Below, piece by piece: positions 51,264-60,319 of a stretch of 64,000 nucleotides of DNA. Both the position numbers and the translations under genes were made by a program. The notes beneath the pieces are model-generated. The model searched no databases and was not told the origin of the DNA. It saw nothing but the letters and a program-made list of their open reading frames with translations. Positions within the stretch are counted from its first letter, which is position 1. Each line of letters begins with the position of its first letter. This stretch comes from DASQPA01 sp963756455 (GTDB lineage: Bacteria; Acidobacteriota; Thermoanaerobaculia; Multivoradales; UBA5704), in the NCBI GenBank assembly GCA_963756455.1, contig CAVWNC010000001.1:1550001-1614000 (forward strand). Reading direction: 5' to 3'.

Positions 51264-54200
51264 TCAAAGATCTAAGAATCCAAGATCGAAGAGCTCGGGG
51301 CCAACGGGGAGGACGACGCGGAAGCCCTGGTCCCCGTACTTGCTCCACTGATCCCTGCGGTCCCGAAACGCCGCGAGCGCCCACCCCGCATTGTCCCAGT
51401 AGCCGCCACCGCGGACCCCACGCCCGCCGTCGCCGGGGGCGTCCCGGACGGCGGCATCGACGGAAGCGGCGTCGAGGGCGGCCGGATCGTAGGCAATCCC
51501 CTTCTTGCGGCCCTCATAGCCGGTCCAGTGATCGAGCGTCCATTCCCAGACGTTGCCGTGGACGTCGTAGAGCCTCCAGGGGTTGGCAGGCTTCTCTCCG
51601 ACCCTGTGGGTTCGCCCCTCGGAGTTGGCCGCATACCAGCCCACTCGGGCGAGATTCTTCTCTTCCGGCCCGCTCCAGTACCGGGTCTCCGTTCCCGCCC
51701 GGCAGAAGTACTCCCACTCCGCCTCGGCCGGTAGCCGGGCGTCTCGGGCCCAGGGGAAGACGGAGGAGAGCCACCTGCAGAACGAAACGGCTTCGTACCA
51801 GTTGACGTCGACCACCGGATGGTGGGGGAACTCCGCTGGCTGGACCCCCCGCCACCTCGGGAAGGGCTTCTTGTCGTCGAAGGCCGCGTACTGGGCCTGG
51901 GTGACTGGCCCGGCGCCACAGAGAAAGGCCTGCGTGATCTTGACCTCATGGCGTGGGCTCTCCCGGTTTTCTCCTTTCACCTCAGGGCTACCCATCCAGA
52001 AGCGGCCGGCCGGGATCTTCCGCCAGAGCGGCACCCGTCCGTCGAGCGGGGTGTCGATCGAGCGGAACAGCTCCTCCGGCGGCACCGGAATGTGGTCATA
52101 GAACCTCTCCCGGAGCGCCTCGGCCACCCAGGCGTGCTCGGGGGAGCGTCGCCCGACCTTCTGGACCGCGAGGTCGAGGAAAAAGAGATCGTAGCCATCG
52201 CGCGTCTTCCGCCGGAGCTGGTCGAAGAGGCTCAAGGCCCGCCCCGGCTCGCCCACGAGCTCGGGCACTCGTGAGTAGATCGCCAGTCGCTCATTCGGGT
52301 TCTCGGTAAGCGCGAGGGCAACTTGCGGAGCGTGTTTTCCCGGAGATTCTGCGCGGTGGCGAGAGCGCGAAGCCCCAAGGATCGATTCTGCTGAACGAGG
52401 GTGCGCACGAGCTCGTCGGGGTCGCCGACCCGGCCCACGAGAAGGGCGAAGGGCTCAGCCCACCGGCTGAGGTCTTCGTCGACCGTGATCGCCCGGGCTC
52501 GCGCGAGAACCGCAGCCGATCCCTCCGGGCTCCCGTACTCCGCCGCCAGCCGTTCGGCAGCCAACGCCTCGCGGAAGGTGCGATGCCAGAAGCGCCAGTC
52601 GGCATCCTCTCCATCGTGCGGGCCGAGGATGCCAGTGCGTTCGGCCACGTCGACCAAGAGCTGGCGCATTCCGCCGTGCCAGCGGGGAACCCGCTCCAGG
52701 GTGCCCCGCAGGCGGTCGAGCTCGGGTCGGTAAAGCCGGGCCTCGAGGGCGGCAACCGGCTCGGCGTCCCGGTTGTCCTCGGTCATGCCGAGCGCCAGGC
52801 GGCCGAGAAGCTCGTGTACCGCCTGCTGGTGCTCGAGCGGCTCGGTCCGGCCGGGCCGGTGCTGGGCATCGAAGAGAAGCTCGAAGACCTGATCGTAGAG
52901 CCGGGTCCGGTTGCACTCGGGCGTCTTCCCGCGCTTCAAGAGAAGGGCGATCAGGGTCAGGTAGAGAGGATTGCCGGCAAGGTCCCGCAGCTCCGGAGCA
53001 TCGAGAGTGGCGAGAGCCCGGCGACCGGCGTCCTCGTCCGGGACTCCCGAGCCGGACCCGAGCCACTTCGAGAGGAGGTCCAACCGGCGCTCGCGGTCGA
53101 GCGGGAGAAGGCGAAGCTCGCGGAAGCCGCTCCCCGGTGAGCCATAGCCGATGGGGCGGCTGGTGACCACGAGCGGAGTCTGCGGCCAGAGATCCGCCAG
53201 GCCGCGCAGGAGCCTCTCGGCATCCTCCCGGAGATCCTGAGGAACCTCGTCGAGCCCGTCGAGCAGCACGAGGAGGCGACCCCGCTCGGCCTCCCTTTCG
53301 AGCGCCGCCTTCAACCCCTGGGCCGGATGGCCGGCAAGCTCCAGGTGGCGGACCATGCGGTCGAGGAGAGGCCGGCCTTCCCGCACCAGCCGGGGAAGGG
53401 ACTCGTAGAGCGGCACCCAGGGCCGATCCTCCTGGCGTGCCAGAGTCGCCGCCAGGTGACGCAGGAGGGTCGTCTTGCCCGCCCCCGGATCGCCCAGAAG
53501 AACCCAGCGGCCGGTGACCCAGGGGTTCTCGATCCGGTCGAGGGCGAGCGCTTCGCGGAGCTCGAACGGCCGGCCGAGCCGCGCCGAACCGAGCTCGGCC
53601 GCGGTCCCTCGGAGCGTCCCGGGGCGCAGCTCGAGCTGGACGTAGACTCGCTCGAGGAGATCGCTCTCGCCCTGGCGCTCGAAGTACGGCACCAGCCGCC
53701 CGTGCTCGCCCGCCACCTGGCGCAGCCAGAGGTCGAGGAGCCCCGGATTGGAGCTTATCTTCGGCGAGGCGAGAAGCTCCCCGCGCAGAGCCGCGAGCCG
53801 GGTAGCCCGCTCCGGATCCTCCTCCTCGAGCGCTCGGATAAAGGCGTCGACGATGCGCACCGCCCCGGTTACCGGAGCTTCATCGGCGGTCGCCCAGACG
53901 ATCGCCGCCGAAGCGGAGCAGCGTGCCGAGGGTTGAGTGTCGAGCCTTTCAGGAGGAAAGCCCAGCCGTGGAGCGATCGCATCGCGAGCGAGCCGCCTTT
54001 TGAGGACCGGCTCGATCTCCGCGATCAACCGGGACCGCCAGGCGGGAGGGAGTCTCGGCTCGTACGGCGGTGGAATTGTGAGCCCGTAGGGAAGACGAAG
54101 CCCCGGCCGGCCCGTCTGCCCGAGGAGGCCGGCTACGAGCAATTGAAGGCTGCGGAGGTACTTCTCCTTGGAGGCTTCCCGGAAGTCGACCTGCTGGATA

Positions 54201-54538
54201 TGGGCGAGGACAGGGGGAAGCGGCATCTCGACCAGCTGGGCGAGGTGGAGACGACTCTCGGGAAGTGACGAGGCGAGGAATCCCTGCCATTCCTCGGTCA
54301 CCCGGGAAGAAGCGAGGGCCTCTGGCGAGACCACGAGCAGAAGCTGCTGGGCCTGGTCGAGCCCGGCCTGGATCTGGCCTACCCAGGAGCGGCCGCTCCC
54401 GAGGTCGGTCCCATCACGGAAGATCAACCCTTCGCCTCCCGCCTCTTGTAGGCAAGTCTCGAGGTTGCGATGGAGGGTCTCGACCCACATCTGGTCGCGG
54501 CGGGAGTAGCTGAGAAAAACCGAGTAGCGCTGGGGCAT
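51264..54538 (-). pseudogene. TIR-NACHT-FGE-like STAND protein, frameshifted
   Basis: From ATG 54538: a TIR domain (YSVFLSYSRRDQMWVETLHR, LLLVVSPEALASSRVTEEW; residues 5-140), then a NACHT ATPase with Walker A LLGDPGAGKTTLLRHLA, Walker B LVLLDGLDEVP and VVTSRPIGYG. Near 52318-52326, after NLRENTLRK, a one-base loss moves the frame to ALALTENPNERLAIYSRVPE. The second frame holds an FGE/C-type-lectin-like domain (PAGRFWMGSPEV, LPAEAEWEYFCRAG, LYDVHGNVWEWTLDHW) and ends at 51264. STAND proteins with TIR effectors act in anti-phage signalling; the FGE-like part would be the sensor or binding end. Confidence 0.85.
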
Positions 54539-54662
54539 TCACGAAATCATATCCTGGAGAGGCAGGCGGGCAGGGCGACTGCGCTGCCTCCTCGAAGGCC
54601 AGCTGCTCCTCGCGGAGAACCTGGCGCCGCATTTCGACCTCGATCAACGCCTGTTCAAGCGC

Positions 54663-55073
54663 TCAAGCCAGGCCCGAGAGATCCACCACGGGAGTGCCGT
54701 GCTCGAGCGCCTGGCGCATGCAGTTGGCGGTGCCCCGTCCTCCTCCGAAGGAGACCAGAAGGTCAGCGGCACGGACGAGGATGGAGTTACGGAGCGGTCC
54801 CGCGTAGCCCCCGTAGGCCGTCCAGCCGGCGGGGACCTCCGAAACCACCCAGCGGGTCGACCGCCGCGCCCGCTCTGCCACGGTGCGATCGATGCCGGCG
54901 GCTCCGCCGTGAAGCAAGTGGGTCCCCAATTCCGGAGCGAGGCGGTAGAGAGCACGCCATTGGAGCTCCGATGGAACACCCGACCGGCTTCCGGTGATCG
55001 CGATGGCACGGAGGTGCACAGGCTGGCCTGGGTGGAAGCGGCGGGAGGTAGCGGCGGCATGCGCGAAGCTCAT
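54663..55073 (-). CDS. SLOG-superfamily protein (DUF2493/YspA-like)
   Basis: 136 residues with the SLOG pattern of YspA/DUF2493 proteins: AIAITGSRSG near residue 24, LLHGGAAGIDRTVAERARR, GWTAYGGYAGPLRNSILV and LVSFGGGRGTANCMRQALEHG. These proteins bind nucleotides or nucleotide-derived ligands and are common on phages and plasmids. The gene has a palindromic leader of the same type as three ssb genes, linking it to a common control. The specific ligand is unknown. Confidence 0.75.
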   Translation of the reverse strand: MSFAHAAATSRRFHPGQPVHLRAIAITGSRSGVPSELQWRALYRLAPELGTHLLHGGAAGIDRTVAERARRSTRWVVSEVPAGWTAYGGYAGPLRNSILVRAADLLVSFGGGRGTANCMRQALEHGTPVVDLSGLA

Positions 55074-55080
55074 GATCGGG

Positions 55081-55146
55081 TCTCCTGACGGTTTTTCGAT
55101 GTCCTTCGCTCGGGATGGAGGACATCGAGAAAAACCGGTGGGGAGA
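55081..55146 (-). promoter_or_regulatory. Long palindromic leader upstream of the SLOG gene
   Basis: GGTTTTTCGATGTCCT and AGGACATCGAGAAAAACC are inverted around a 13-base loop; outer TCTCC and GGAGA also pair. The core matches the leaders of ssb copies 1-3, but the gene is unrelated. Confidence 0.72.
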
Positions 55147-55343
55147 ACCTCTGGAGGGAGAAGAGAAACCTCGGCACCTTCTACGATCAGAAAGTGATTC
55201 GCCAGAACGGCTTAAGGTGGGAAAAGCCGGCGAGGCAACAGGCCCAGGGGCCGTGGCCGCCCCGCCGGGACAGCAGAGACAACCTCCGAGAGGAGGCGGA
55301 AGCCCAGGGGCTGCCGCCACCCCCTCGGAGGCCGTGAGGCGGC

Positions 55344-55679
55344 CTACTGCGCCGCCTCCCGATCCTTCTTCAGGCGTAGGAACTCGACGCTCTGCGCCAC
55401 GACCTCGACCGTGCTGCGGGCCACGCCGTCCTTCTCCCAGGTATTGGTCCGCAGGCGGCCGACGACGCCGACCAGGTCGCCCTTGCCGAGGTCGGCGATG
55501 CTCTTCGCGACCCCATCGAAGGCGACGACCTGGAGCCAGTCAGTGCGCTCGGCCCGCTCGCCGTCCTCCTTCTTGTAGCGGGTGCTGACCGCGAGACTGA
55601 AGCGCGCGTAGGAGGTGCCGTTCTCGCCCCCGAGAGTGGGGGCGTTGCCGAGGTAGCCGGTGAGGATGACGTTGTTCAT
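55344..55679 (-). CDS. ssb: Single-stranded DNA-binding protein, copy 2
   Basis: 111 residues from ATG 55679 (MNNVILTGYLGNAPTLGG); the longer open frame upstream crosses the palindrome and is not coding. OB-fold segments as in copy 1, ending VEFLRLKKDREAAQ, with no acidic tip. It is almost identical to copy 3 (57049-57384), and the flanking DNA is duplicated too. Ribosome site GAAAGGAGAG stands seven bases before the ATG, inside the palindrome. Confidence 0.93.
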   Translation of the reverse strand: MNNVILTGYLGNAPTLGGENGTSYARFSLAVSTRYKKEDGERAERTDWLQVVAFDGVAKSIADLGKGDLVGVVGRLRTNTWEKDGVARSTVEVVAQSVEFLRLKKDREAAQ

Positions 55680-55686
55680 GTTGAAA

Positions 55687-55758
55687 CTCTCCTTTCGGGT
55701 TTTTCGATGTCCTTCACCCCCGGAGAAGAGGACATCGAAAAAAGCTGCGAAAGGAGAG
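55687..55758 (-). promoter_or_regulatory. Long palindromic leader upstream of ssb copy 2
   Basis: Outer arms CTCTCCTTTCG and CGAAAGGAGAG and inner arms TTTTTCGATGTCCT and AGGACATCGAAAAA enclose a 15-base loop. The whole dyad spans 72 bp. The 3-prime arm is the ssb ribosome binding site. Confidence 0.78.
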
Positions 55759-55924
55759 CTTCGACCTTGAACAGAAGACTTCAGAAAAAGGTTCTTAAAG
55801 CTTTCCTCTCCTCCTTCTCCCCCGCCTTTTCTTGCTCTCCCCCCTCTTGATTTTCCCCGATCTCTCCAGGCAGGAGGACTCTTGCCGCGGCTGTACCCGC
55901 GGTGGCCGCGCGTCTTGGGAGGGT

Positions 55925-55956
55925 GGGGATAGTGAGCCGGACCTTGTCGCCCTTCC
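55925..55956 (-). pseudogene. Short remnant of an ssb copy-4-like gene
   Basis: The plus-strand string CCGGACCTTGTCGCCCTTCC (55936-55955) is identical to part of the fourth ssb gene (57869-57895 region, protein segment ARKGDKVRVTG). Only this fragment is recognisable, immediately downstream of the DpdA/TGT-like gene, so the array has lost one copy here. Confidence 0.5.
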
Positions 55957-56631
55957 TCAAGGCGGATCGAAGTCGAGGACCGCCTGGCGTCGGGCGGAAT
56001 CGAGGAGCCCGATCGTCTGCGCGAAGCGGGAGACACTGGTGCCGTCGAAAGAATTGGCGCCAGCGAGCTGGCAGAGCCGGATCCTCCGAGCCGAGTTGAC
56101 TCGCCCGACATGGAGATAACAACCTCTCTCCCGGGCGAGCTCTCCCCAGAGCGGGAGAGTGCTCTCCTTCCAGGCCGTATCGCCACCGACGAAGAGACCG
56201 ACCTCGGAGGAAAGGAAGGGCCGAACATCGGCCGGCACCATGCCGTTCTGGACCGCGAGCAGACGGCGGCGGCCGACGCCGGCGAGGCGGGGGAGCCAGG
56301 CTTCCGAGAAGCGTAGCGACTCCAGACCGCCACAGACGATATCCGGGACCACGACGAATTGAGCCTGGGCACCGAGAGTGTCGACAGCTGCGACGAACGC
56401 CGCCTCGTCAAAGGGACGACCCGTTCGGAACGCCGTCCAGGCGCCATTGTCGAGCGCGTAGGTCGCAAATCCCTCGGTCCGGAGCACCCCCTTGGCCGAG
56501 ACCAGGAGACCCCAGCCGCAAGAGCGGAGGGCTGCGAGGTTGCGGCGGGTGCCCGTACGGGAGGCAAAGCCCAGAAGAGTCGGAGCCCGAGACGAGAGCT
56601 CTACCGGAGGCGGAAGCGAGCCCGTGGGCAT
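55957..56631 (-). CDS. DpdA/TGT-like TIM-barrel protein
   Basis: 224 residues from ATG 56631 with GGAGG upstream. The pattern FATYALDNGAWTAFRTGRP, FVVVPDIVCGG, LLAVQNGMVPADVRPFL and GCYLHVGRVNSARRIRLCQ followed by GANSFDGTSVSRF resembles phage and plasmid relatives of tRNA-guanine transglycosylase and DpdA, where Asp residues in similar positions are catalytic. DpdA enzymes insert deazaguanines into DNA. No preQ0 biosynthesis genes are in the window, so substrate and function are open. Confidence 0.55.
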   Translation of the reverse strand: MPTGSLPPPVELSSRAPTLLGFASRTGTRRNLAALRSCGWGLLVSAKGVLRTEGFATYALDNGAWTAFRTGRPFDEAAFVAAVDTLGAQAQFVVVPDIVCGGLESLRFSEAWLPRLAGVGRRRLLAVQNGMVPADVRPFLSSEVGLFVGGDTAWKESTLPLWGELARERGCYLHVGRVNSARRIRLCQLAGANSFDGTSVSRFAQTIGLLDSARRQAVLDFDPP

Positions 56632-56846
56632 GGGAGCTCCCTCCGAAAGCCTGCCCGGCAACTCCTGGTCGCCCCCGGAACGCCCGAGACGATTCTCTCG
56701 GCAGGAGTGAAGCGCGGAAGAGGCAGGTGAAGAAAAGAGCGACGAACCGGAGAAGGATGTCGGGCAGGGCGCGAGAGATCGCGAGAGAGGTTGAGGCCGA
56801 CAACGAGGAGGAGAGCCGCAGCGGCGAGGTAGAGGCGCCCGGTCAT
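56601..56846 (-). CDS. Small membrane-anchored basic protein
   Basis: 81 residues from ATG 56846: one membrane helix (LYLAAAALLLVVGL) followed by an Arg-rich tail. Its start overlaps the stop of a 10-codon leader peptide frame (MLLLLVEAVR) that has its own AAGGAGAC site at about 56890, so translation may be coupled. Its end overlaps the DpdA/TGT-like gene by 31 bp. No family recognised; it could be a chance frame. Confidence 0.4.
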   Translation of the reverse strand: MTGRLYLAAAALLLVVGLNLSRDLSRPARHPSPVRRSFLHLPLPRFTPAERIVSGVPGATRSCRAGFRRELPCPRARFRLR

Positions 56847-57048
56847 CGGACGGCCTCGACGAGGAGCAGGAGCATGAGGTGTCTCCTTCAAGGAGAGCTG
56901 GCGCGGGGCCACCCCGCGCCAGGCACCCTTCTCCTCCCCTCTCTCGACGTTGCCCCGGGTCCACGGCGCTACCTCGGGAACGAGAGAGACCGCCCCGAGA
57001 GGATGGCTTGAAGCCCGAAGGCCTCCGCCACCCCCTCGGGGGCCGGTC

Positions 57049-57384
57049 CTACTGCGCCGCCTCCCGCTCCTTCTTCAGGCGCAGGAACTCAACGCTCTGC
57101 GCCACGACCTCGACCGCGCTGCGGGAGACACCATCCTTCTCCCAGGTATTGGTGCGCAGGCGGCCGACGACGCCGACTAGGTCGCCCTTGCCGAGATCGG
57201 CGAGGCTCTTGGCGACCCCATCGAAGGCGACGACCTGGAGCCAGTCGGTGCGCTCGGCCCGCTCGCCGTCGTCCTTCTTGTAGCGGGTGCTGACCGCGAG
57301 ACTGAAGCGTGCGTAGGTGGTGCCGCTCTCGCCCCCGAGAGTCGGGGCGTTGCCGAGGTAGCCGGTGAGGATGACGTTGTTCAT
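57049..57384 (-). CDS. ssb: Single-stranded DNA-binding protein, copy 3
   Basis: 111 residues from ATG 57384, nearly the same as copy 2 with changes such as SGTTYARF for NGTSYARF and SLADLGKG for SIADLGKG. Flanking DNA on both sides matches that of copy 2 (compare 57385-57650 with 55680-55930), so the two arose by a recent segmental duplication. OB fold complete, no acidic C-terminal tip. Confidence 0.93.
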   Translation of the reverse strand: MNNVILTGYLGNAPTLGGESGTTYARFSLAVSTRYKKDDGERAERTDWLQVVAFDGVAKSLADLGKGDLVGVVGRLRTNTWEKDGVSRSAVEVVAQSVEFLRLKKEREAAQ

Positions 57385-57391
57385 GTTGAAA

Positions 57392-57463
57392 CTCTCCTTT
57401 CGGGTTTTTCGATGTCCTTCACCCCCGGAGAAGAGGACATCGAAAAAAGCCGCGAAAGGAGAG
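57392..57463 (-). promoter_or_regulatory. Long palindromic leader upstream of ssb copy 3
   Basis: Nearly the same as 55687-55758: outer arms CTCTCCTTTCG/CGAAAGGAGAG and inner arms TTTTTCGATGTCCT/AGGACATCGAAAAA. The ribosome binding site again lies in the 3-prime arm. Confidence 0.78.
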
Positions 57464-57755
57464 CTTTCGATTTTGAACAGAAGACATCAGAAAAAAGCTT
57501 CTTGAGCCATCCTCTCTTCCTCCCCTCGCCTTTGCTTTCCTCTCCCCTCTCTTTGGATCGGCTTCTCTCTCCCGATCTCTTCAGGCAGGAAGACTCTTGC
57601 CGCGGCTCTTCCGCGGCGACCGCCCGTCTGGGGAGGGTGGGGATGTCGCGGCGAGGGCTTCTTCGAGCCGCGAAGGGACCCAGATCCGGAAGGGAAGCAA
57701 AAAAAGGGAGACGGCCCCGGAGGGCCGCCTCCCAGGAGAGGGAGAGCTTCCCGGC

Positions 57756-58172
57756 TCAAGGAACCTCGGGGCTCTTCAACCGGTCGAACCGGAGGCGGTC
57801 GACGACGAAGTGGCGCCGGTGGATCGTTTCGCCGGTCTCGGTCTTCACCGGGAACTCCTCGAACCTTCCGGTGACCCGGACCTTGTCGCCCTTCCTGGCG
57901 AGGTAGGCGGGGTGGATCGCCGAGCCCTGGTCGGGTCCCCAGACGATGAGATCGTGCCAGGAAGTGCTCCTCCCCCCGGGTCCCTCGTGGGTGGCGAGCG
58001 AGAGCTTGATGTAGGGGCGCGGGTTCGTAGTGACCTCCTGCTCGACGAGCTCGTTGTCGAGGATCGGGTCGGGGACCATGACGGTATAGGTGCGGGCCTC
58101 GGTGTAGCGCTCGATGCGGTCCTTGCCGAGGTAGCCGATGAGGGTCTGAGAAGAAGTGGTGGGGGTGCTCAT
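57756..58172 (-). CDS. Divergent single-stranded DNA-binding-like protein, copy 4
   Basis: 138 residues from ATG 58172 with GGAAAGGAGAC upstream. It shares the OB-fold pattern (TSSQTLIGYLGKDRIERYTE, RPYIKLSLATHEGPGGRSTS, HDLIVWGPDQGSA, KGDKVRVTGRFEEFP and HFVVDRLRFDRLK) but has a 20-residue insertion and little identity with copies 1-3. Its leader is of the branched type shared with the macrodomain gene. A decayed inverted copy lies at 58398-58735. An SSB role is likely but less certain. Confidence 0.75.
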   Translation of the reverse strand: MSTPTTSSQTLIGYLGKDRIERYTEARTYTVMVPDPILDNELVEQEVTTNPRPYIKLSLATHEGPGGRSTSWHDLIVWGPDQGSAIHPAYLARKGDKVRVTGRFEEFPVKTETGETIHRRHFVVDRLRFDRLKSPEVP

Positions 58173-58225
58173 GTCCGTGTCTCCTTTCCGGGGTGTCGGT
58201 TGATCCGGCACGGGCAGAGCGGAAA

Positions 58226-58314
58226 GGCCAGGGGGAAAGGGCGCTCCAAGGTGCCGACTTCCCGCCGGCTGGAGGACGCACGTCCGGAAACTTGGAGTCA
58301 GCCCGACCCTGGCC
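58226..58314 (-). promoter_or_regulatory. Branched RNA-like leader upstream of ssb copy 4
   Basis: Outer stem GGCCAGGG/CCCTGGCC (58226-58233 with 58307-58314), stem TCCAAG/CTTGGA (58245-58250 with 58291-58296), and two internal hairpins at 58253-58269 and 58274-58285. The outer stem differs from the 28.3 kb copy by a compensatory A-T for G-C pair. Pair 58257/58265 is a G-U wobble only on the minus-strand RNA, matching the gene's direction. Downstream, CCTTTCC (minus strand, near 58227) could pair with the ribosome site GGAAAGG. Confidence 0.62.
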
Positions 58315-58397
58315 TAGCCTGACCCGTAAGCCAGGAGCGATCGATCCTCCGGACAGGAGCGCGGAGGTGAGTGCCCCCAACCTCGATCCACCCCCTC

Positions 58398-58735
58398 CCT
58401 CTTCGCCTCGGTCAGGACCGCATCGAGCGCTTCACCGAGGTCTGGGGAGAAAAGGATGGTCCGGCTGATGAACGAGATCGTCCGAGAAGGAGGGCAACCC
58501 CGGCGGTGCTTCACGGAGCTCGCGCCCACGAGGGGATTGGGGGAGGAACCGGCAGGAGAGGTCAAGATGTCTGGAGACCCGATCAGGGCTCGGGCGGAAA
58601 AGAGCGAAGCGGCAGGGCGACAGGTCAGGTGTTCGAGGAGCTCCGGCGAAGATCGGGACGGCAGCGGTAGAAAGGCGACCCCAGGCGATCGTCCATCGGC
58701 GATCCGGCAGAGCCCCGAGGTCCCTTGCGCTGGGG
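58398..58735 (+). pseudogene. Decayed inverted copy of ssb copy 4
   Basis: On the plus strand LGQDRIERFTEV, then WRPDQGS, VFEELR and SPEVP track the protein at 57756-58172 in order, with many frame changes between them. It is in the opposite orientation, so the two copies are divergent with the branched leader between them. Confidence 0.65.
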
Positions 58736-58995
58736 GGACGCCTCGGGCGGGAGGGCAGTGCCCGGCGGGGACCGCCGGCCGAGGGCCGGCGACCTTTCGC
58801 CTCCCATAGGGAGGCGCACGCAAGGGATCGCAGTGGTATCCCCGGAGGCGCAGAGCGCCGAGGAGATTGGAGCGGAGAGCCCGACCCCGGCCGAGCCGGG
58901 GATGCGCCCAACTCCAGAAGCTGGTGTTTTACCTTGGTGGCAGTTGGGTCTGAATCCTAAACCTTCTCCCTGGAAGAGGGTCTTTTGATGAAAGG
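58736..58995. other. Intergenic region before the CHAT gene
   Basis: No gene is evident. It contains a GC-rich hairpin (GGGGACCGCCGGCC and related inverted strings, 58766-58790) and an AT-richer tract from 58920 that probably holds the promoter of the CHAT gene. AAAGG lies just before its ATG. Confidence 0.4.
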
Positions 58996-59772
58996 ATGTC
59001 CGACGTGCAGCCGAGACCTGAGCCTATGCGCTCCGCCGCACCGCCGGTTCTGCTGTTCGCCTTCGCCAATAGCCGCCTGGACCTGCTGTACCTCCCCGAG
59101 GAGCAGCGCCGGGTCCGCGCGGCGATGACCGTTGCGGAACAGTCGGGCCTCTGCGAGATCGTCGAACGCGCCAACGCTACGGCCGCCGAGGTGCTCGACG
59201 TGTTCCAGGACGCGCGGTACCGAGACCGGATCGCGCTCTTTCACTTCAGCGGCCACGCCGGGAGCGGTGAGCTCCTGTTCGAGTCCCCGGAGGGGAGGGT
59301 ACCCCGGCTCCTCGCCAAGGGCCTCGCCCGGTTCCTGGGCGAGCAGAGGGGACTTGCACTCGTCTTCCTCAACGGCTGCTCCACCCAGCGGCAGGTCGAG
59401 GATCTCCTCGCCGCTGGGGTCCCCGCGGTGATCGCCACCTCCCAGGCCATCCTGGACTCGGTCGCCGCCGAGCTCTCGGCCCGCTTCTACCGGGCTCTCG
59501 CCGCCGGGGCACCGCTGCGCTCCGCGTTCGCGGAAGCGACGGCGGCGGTTCAGGCCCAAACCAGCGATCGGCCGGAAGGGACCTACGCCAACCTCCATCC
59601 GAGTCCCCTCGTTCTCGTCCAGGAGAGGTGGCCCTGGGAGCTCCATGTCGCCCCCGGAGCCGAGGTGGAAACCTGGCGCTGGAGCCTGCCGCGGGCGGCC
59701 CGGGACCCGCTCTTCGGGCTCCCTCCGCTGCCGGCGATGGACCTGCCGCTTTCGCCGTTCAAGCACCTGACA
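58996..59772 (+). CDS. CHAT-STAND-WD40 protein, 5-prime exon (CHAT protease domain)
   Basis: Exon 1 gives 259 codons ending LSPFKHLT. It holds a caspase-like CHAT domain with the His motif LFHFSGHAGSGEL and the Cys motif LVFLNGCSTQRQV, then a region AIDSVAAELSARFYRALAAG-like of the same fold. CHAT proteases are effectors in several bacterial cell-death and defence systems. The frame then enters a group II intron (GTGCG at 59773) and would stop at 59913 if unspliced. Joined to 61788 it continues in frame into STAND and WD40 domains. Confidence 0.85.
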
Positions 59773-60319
59773 GTGCGTCACGAAAGGAGTGTTCCCAGTG
59801 AGCTGAGTAGAGTCATGAAGAACCTCCTGGGTCTCGAAGGCCAGCGGGTGAAAGTCCCGTCCGGGGAGTTGTCGGTACACCCCGGTAGCCACTGGAGCGG
59901 CCGAGGCGAGTGATCTCCCGGCTGGAGCCTCCGGAGAAGTCCTTGGTGCAACCAAGGTGCAAGTGCGCAGGCCGTAACGCGAGTGAACCCTGAGCAGGCC
60001 TCGATAGTTTCTCGCTGGAGCCGACCCTCCTGTCAGATGGGGAAGGCCGCCGGTGGGCGGGGGAGCAACCGATCGTAGAACCCGTCCTCTCCAGCCGGGG
60101 TAGTGGGGACCGCATGCGCATAAGGTCTTTGAGGCAACGTGAGAGATCCACGGCGGTGGCGGATCGCAGCCGCCAACCGGGCGGTCTGAAATGGCTGGCC
60201 TTGGGCCGCCGTGGAAGTCGGAGGGGCTCGTAGTACCGCAGAAGCCGGTTAACTCCGGTGGAGGGAAGGGGCCCTGGTTGTGGACACGCTTCAGAACGAG
60301 GAGAAGACCGGGATTGGCG

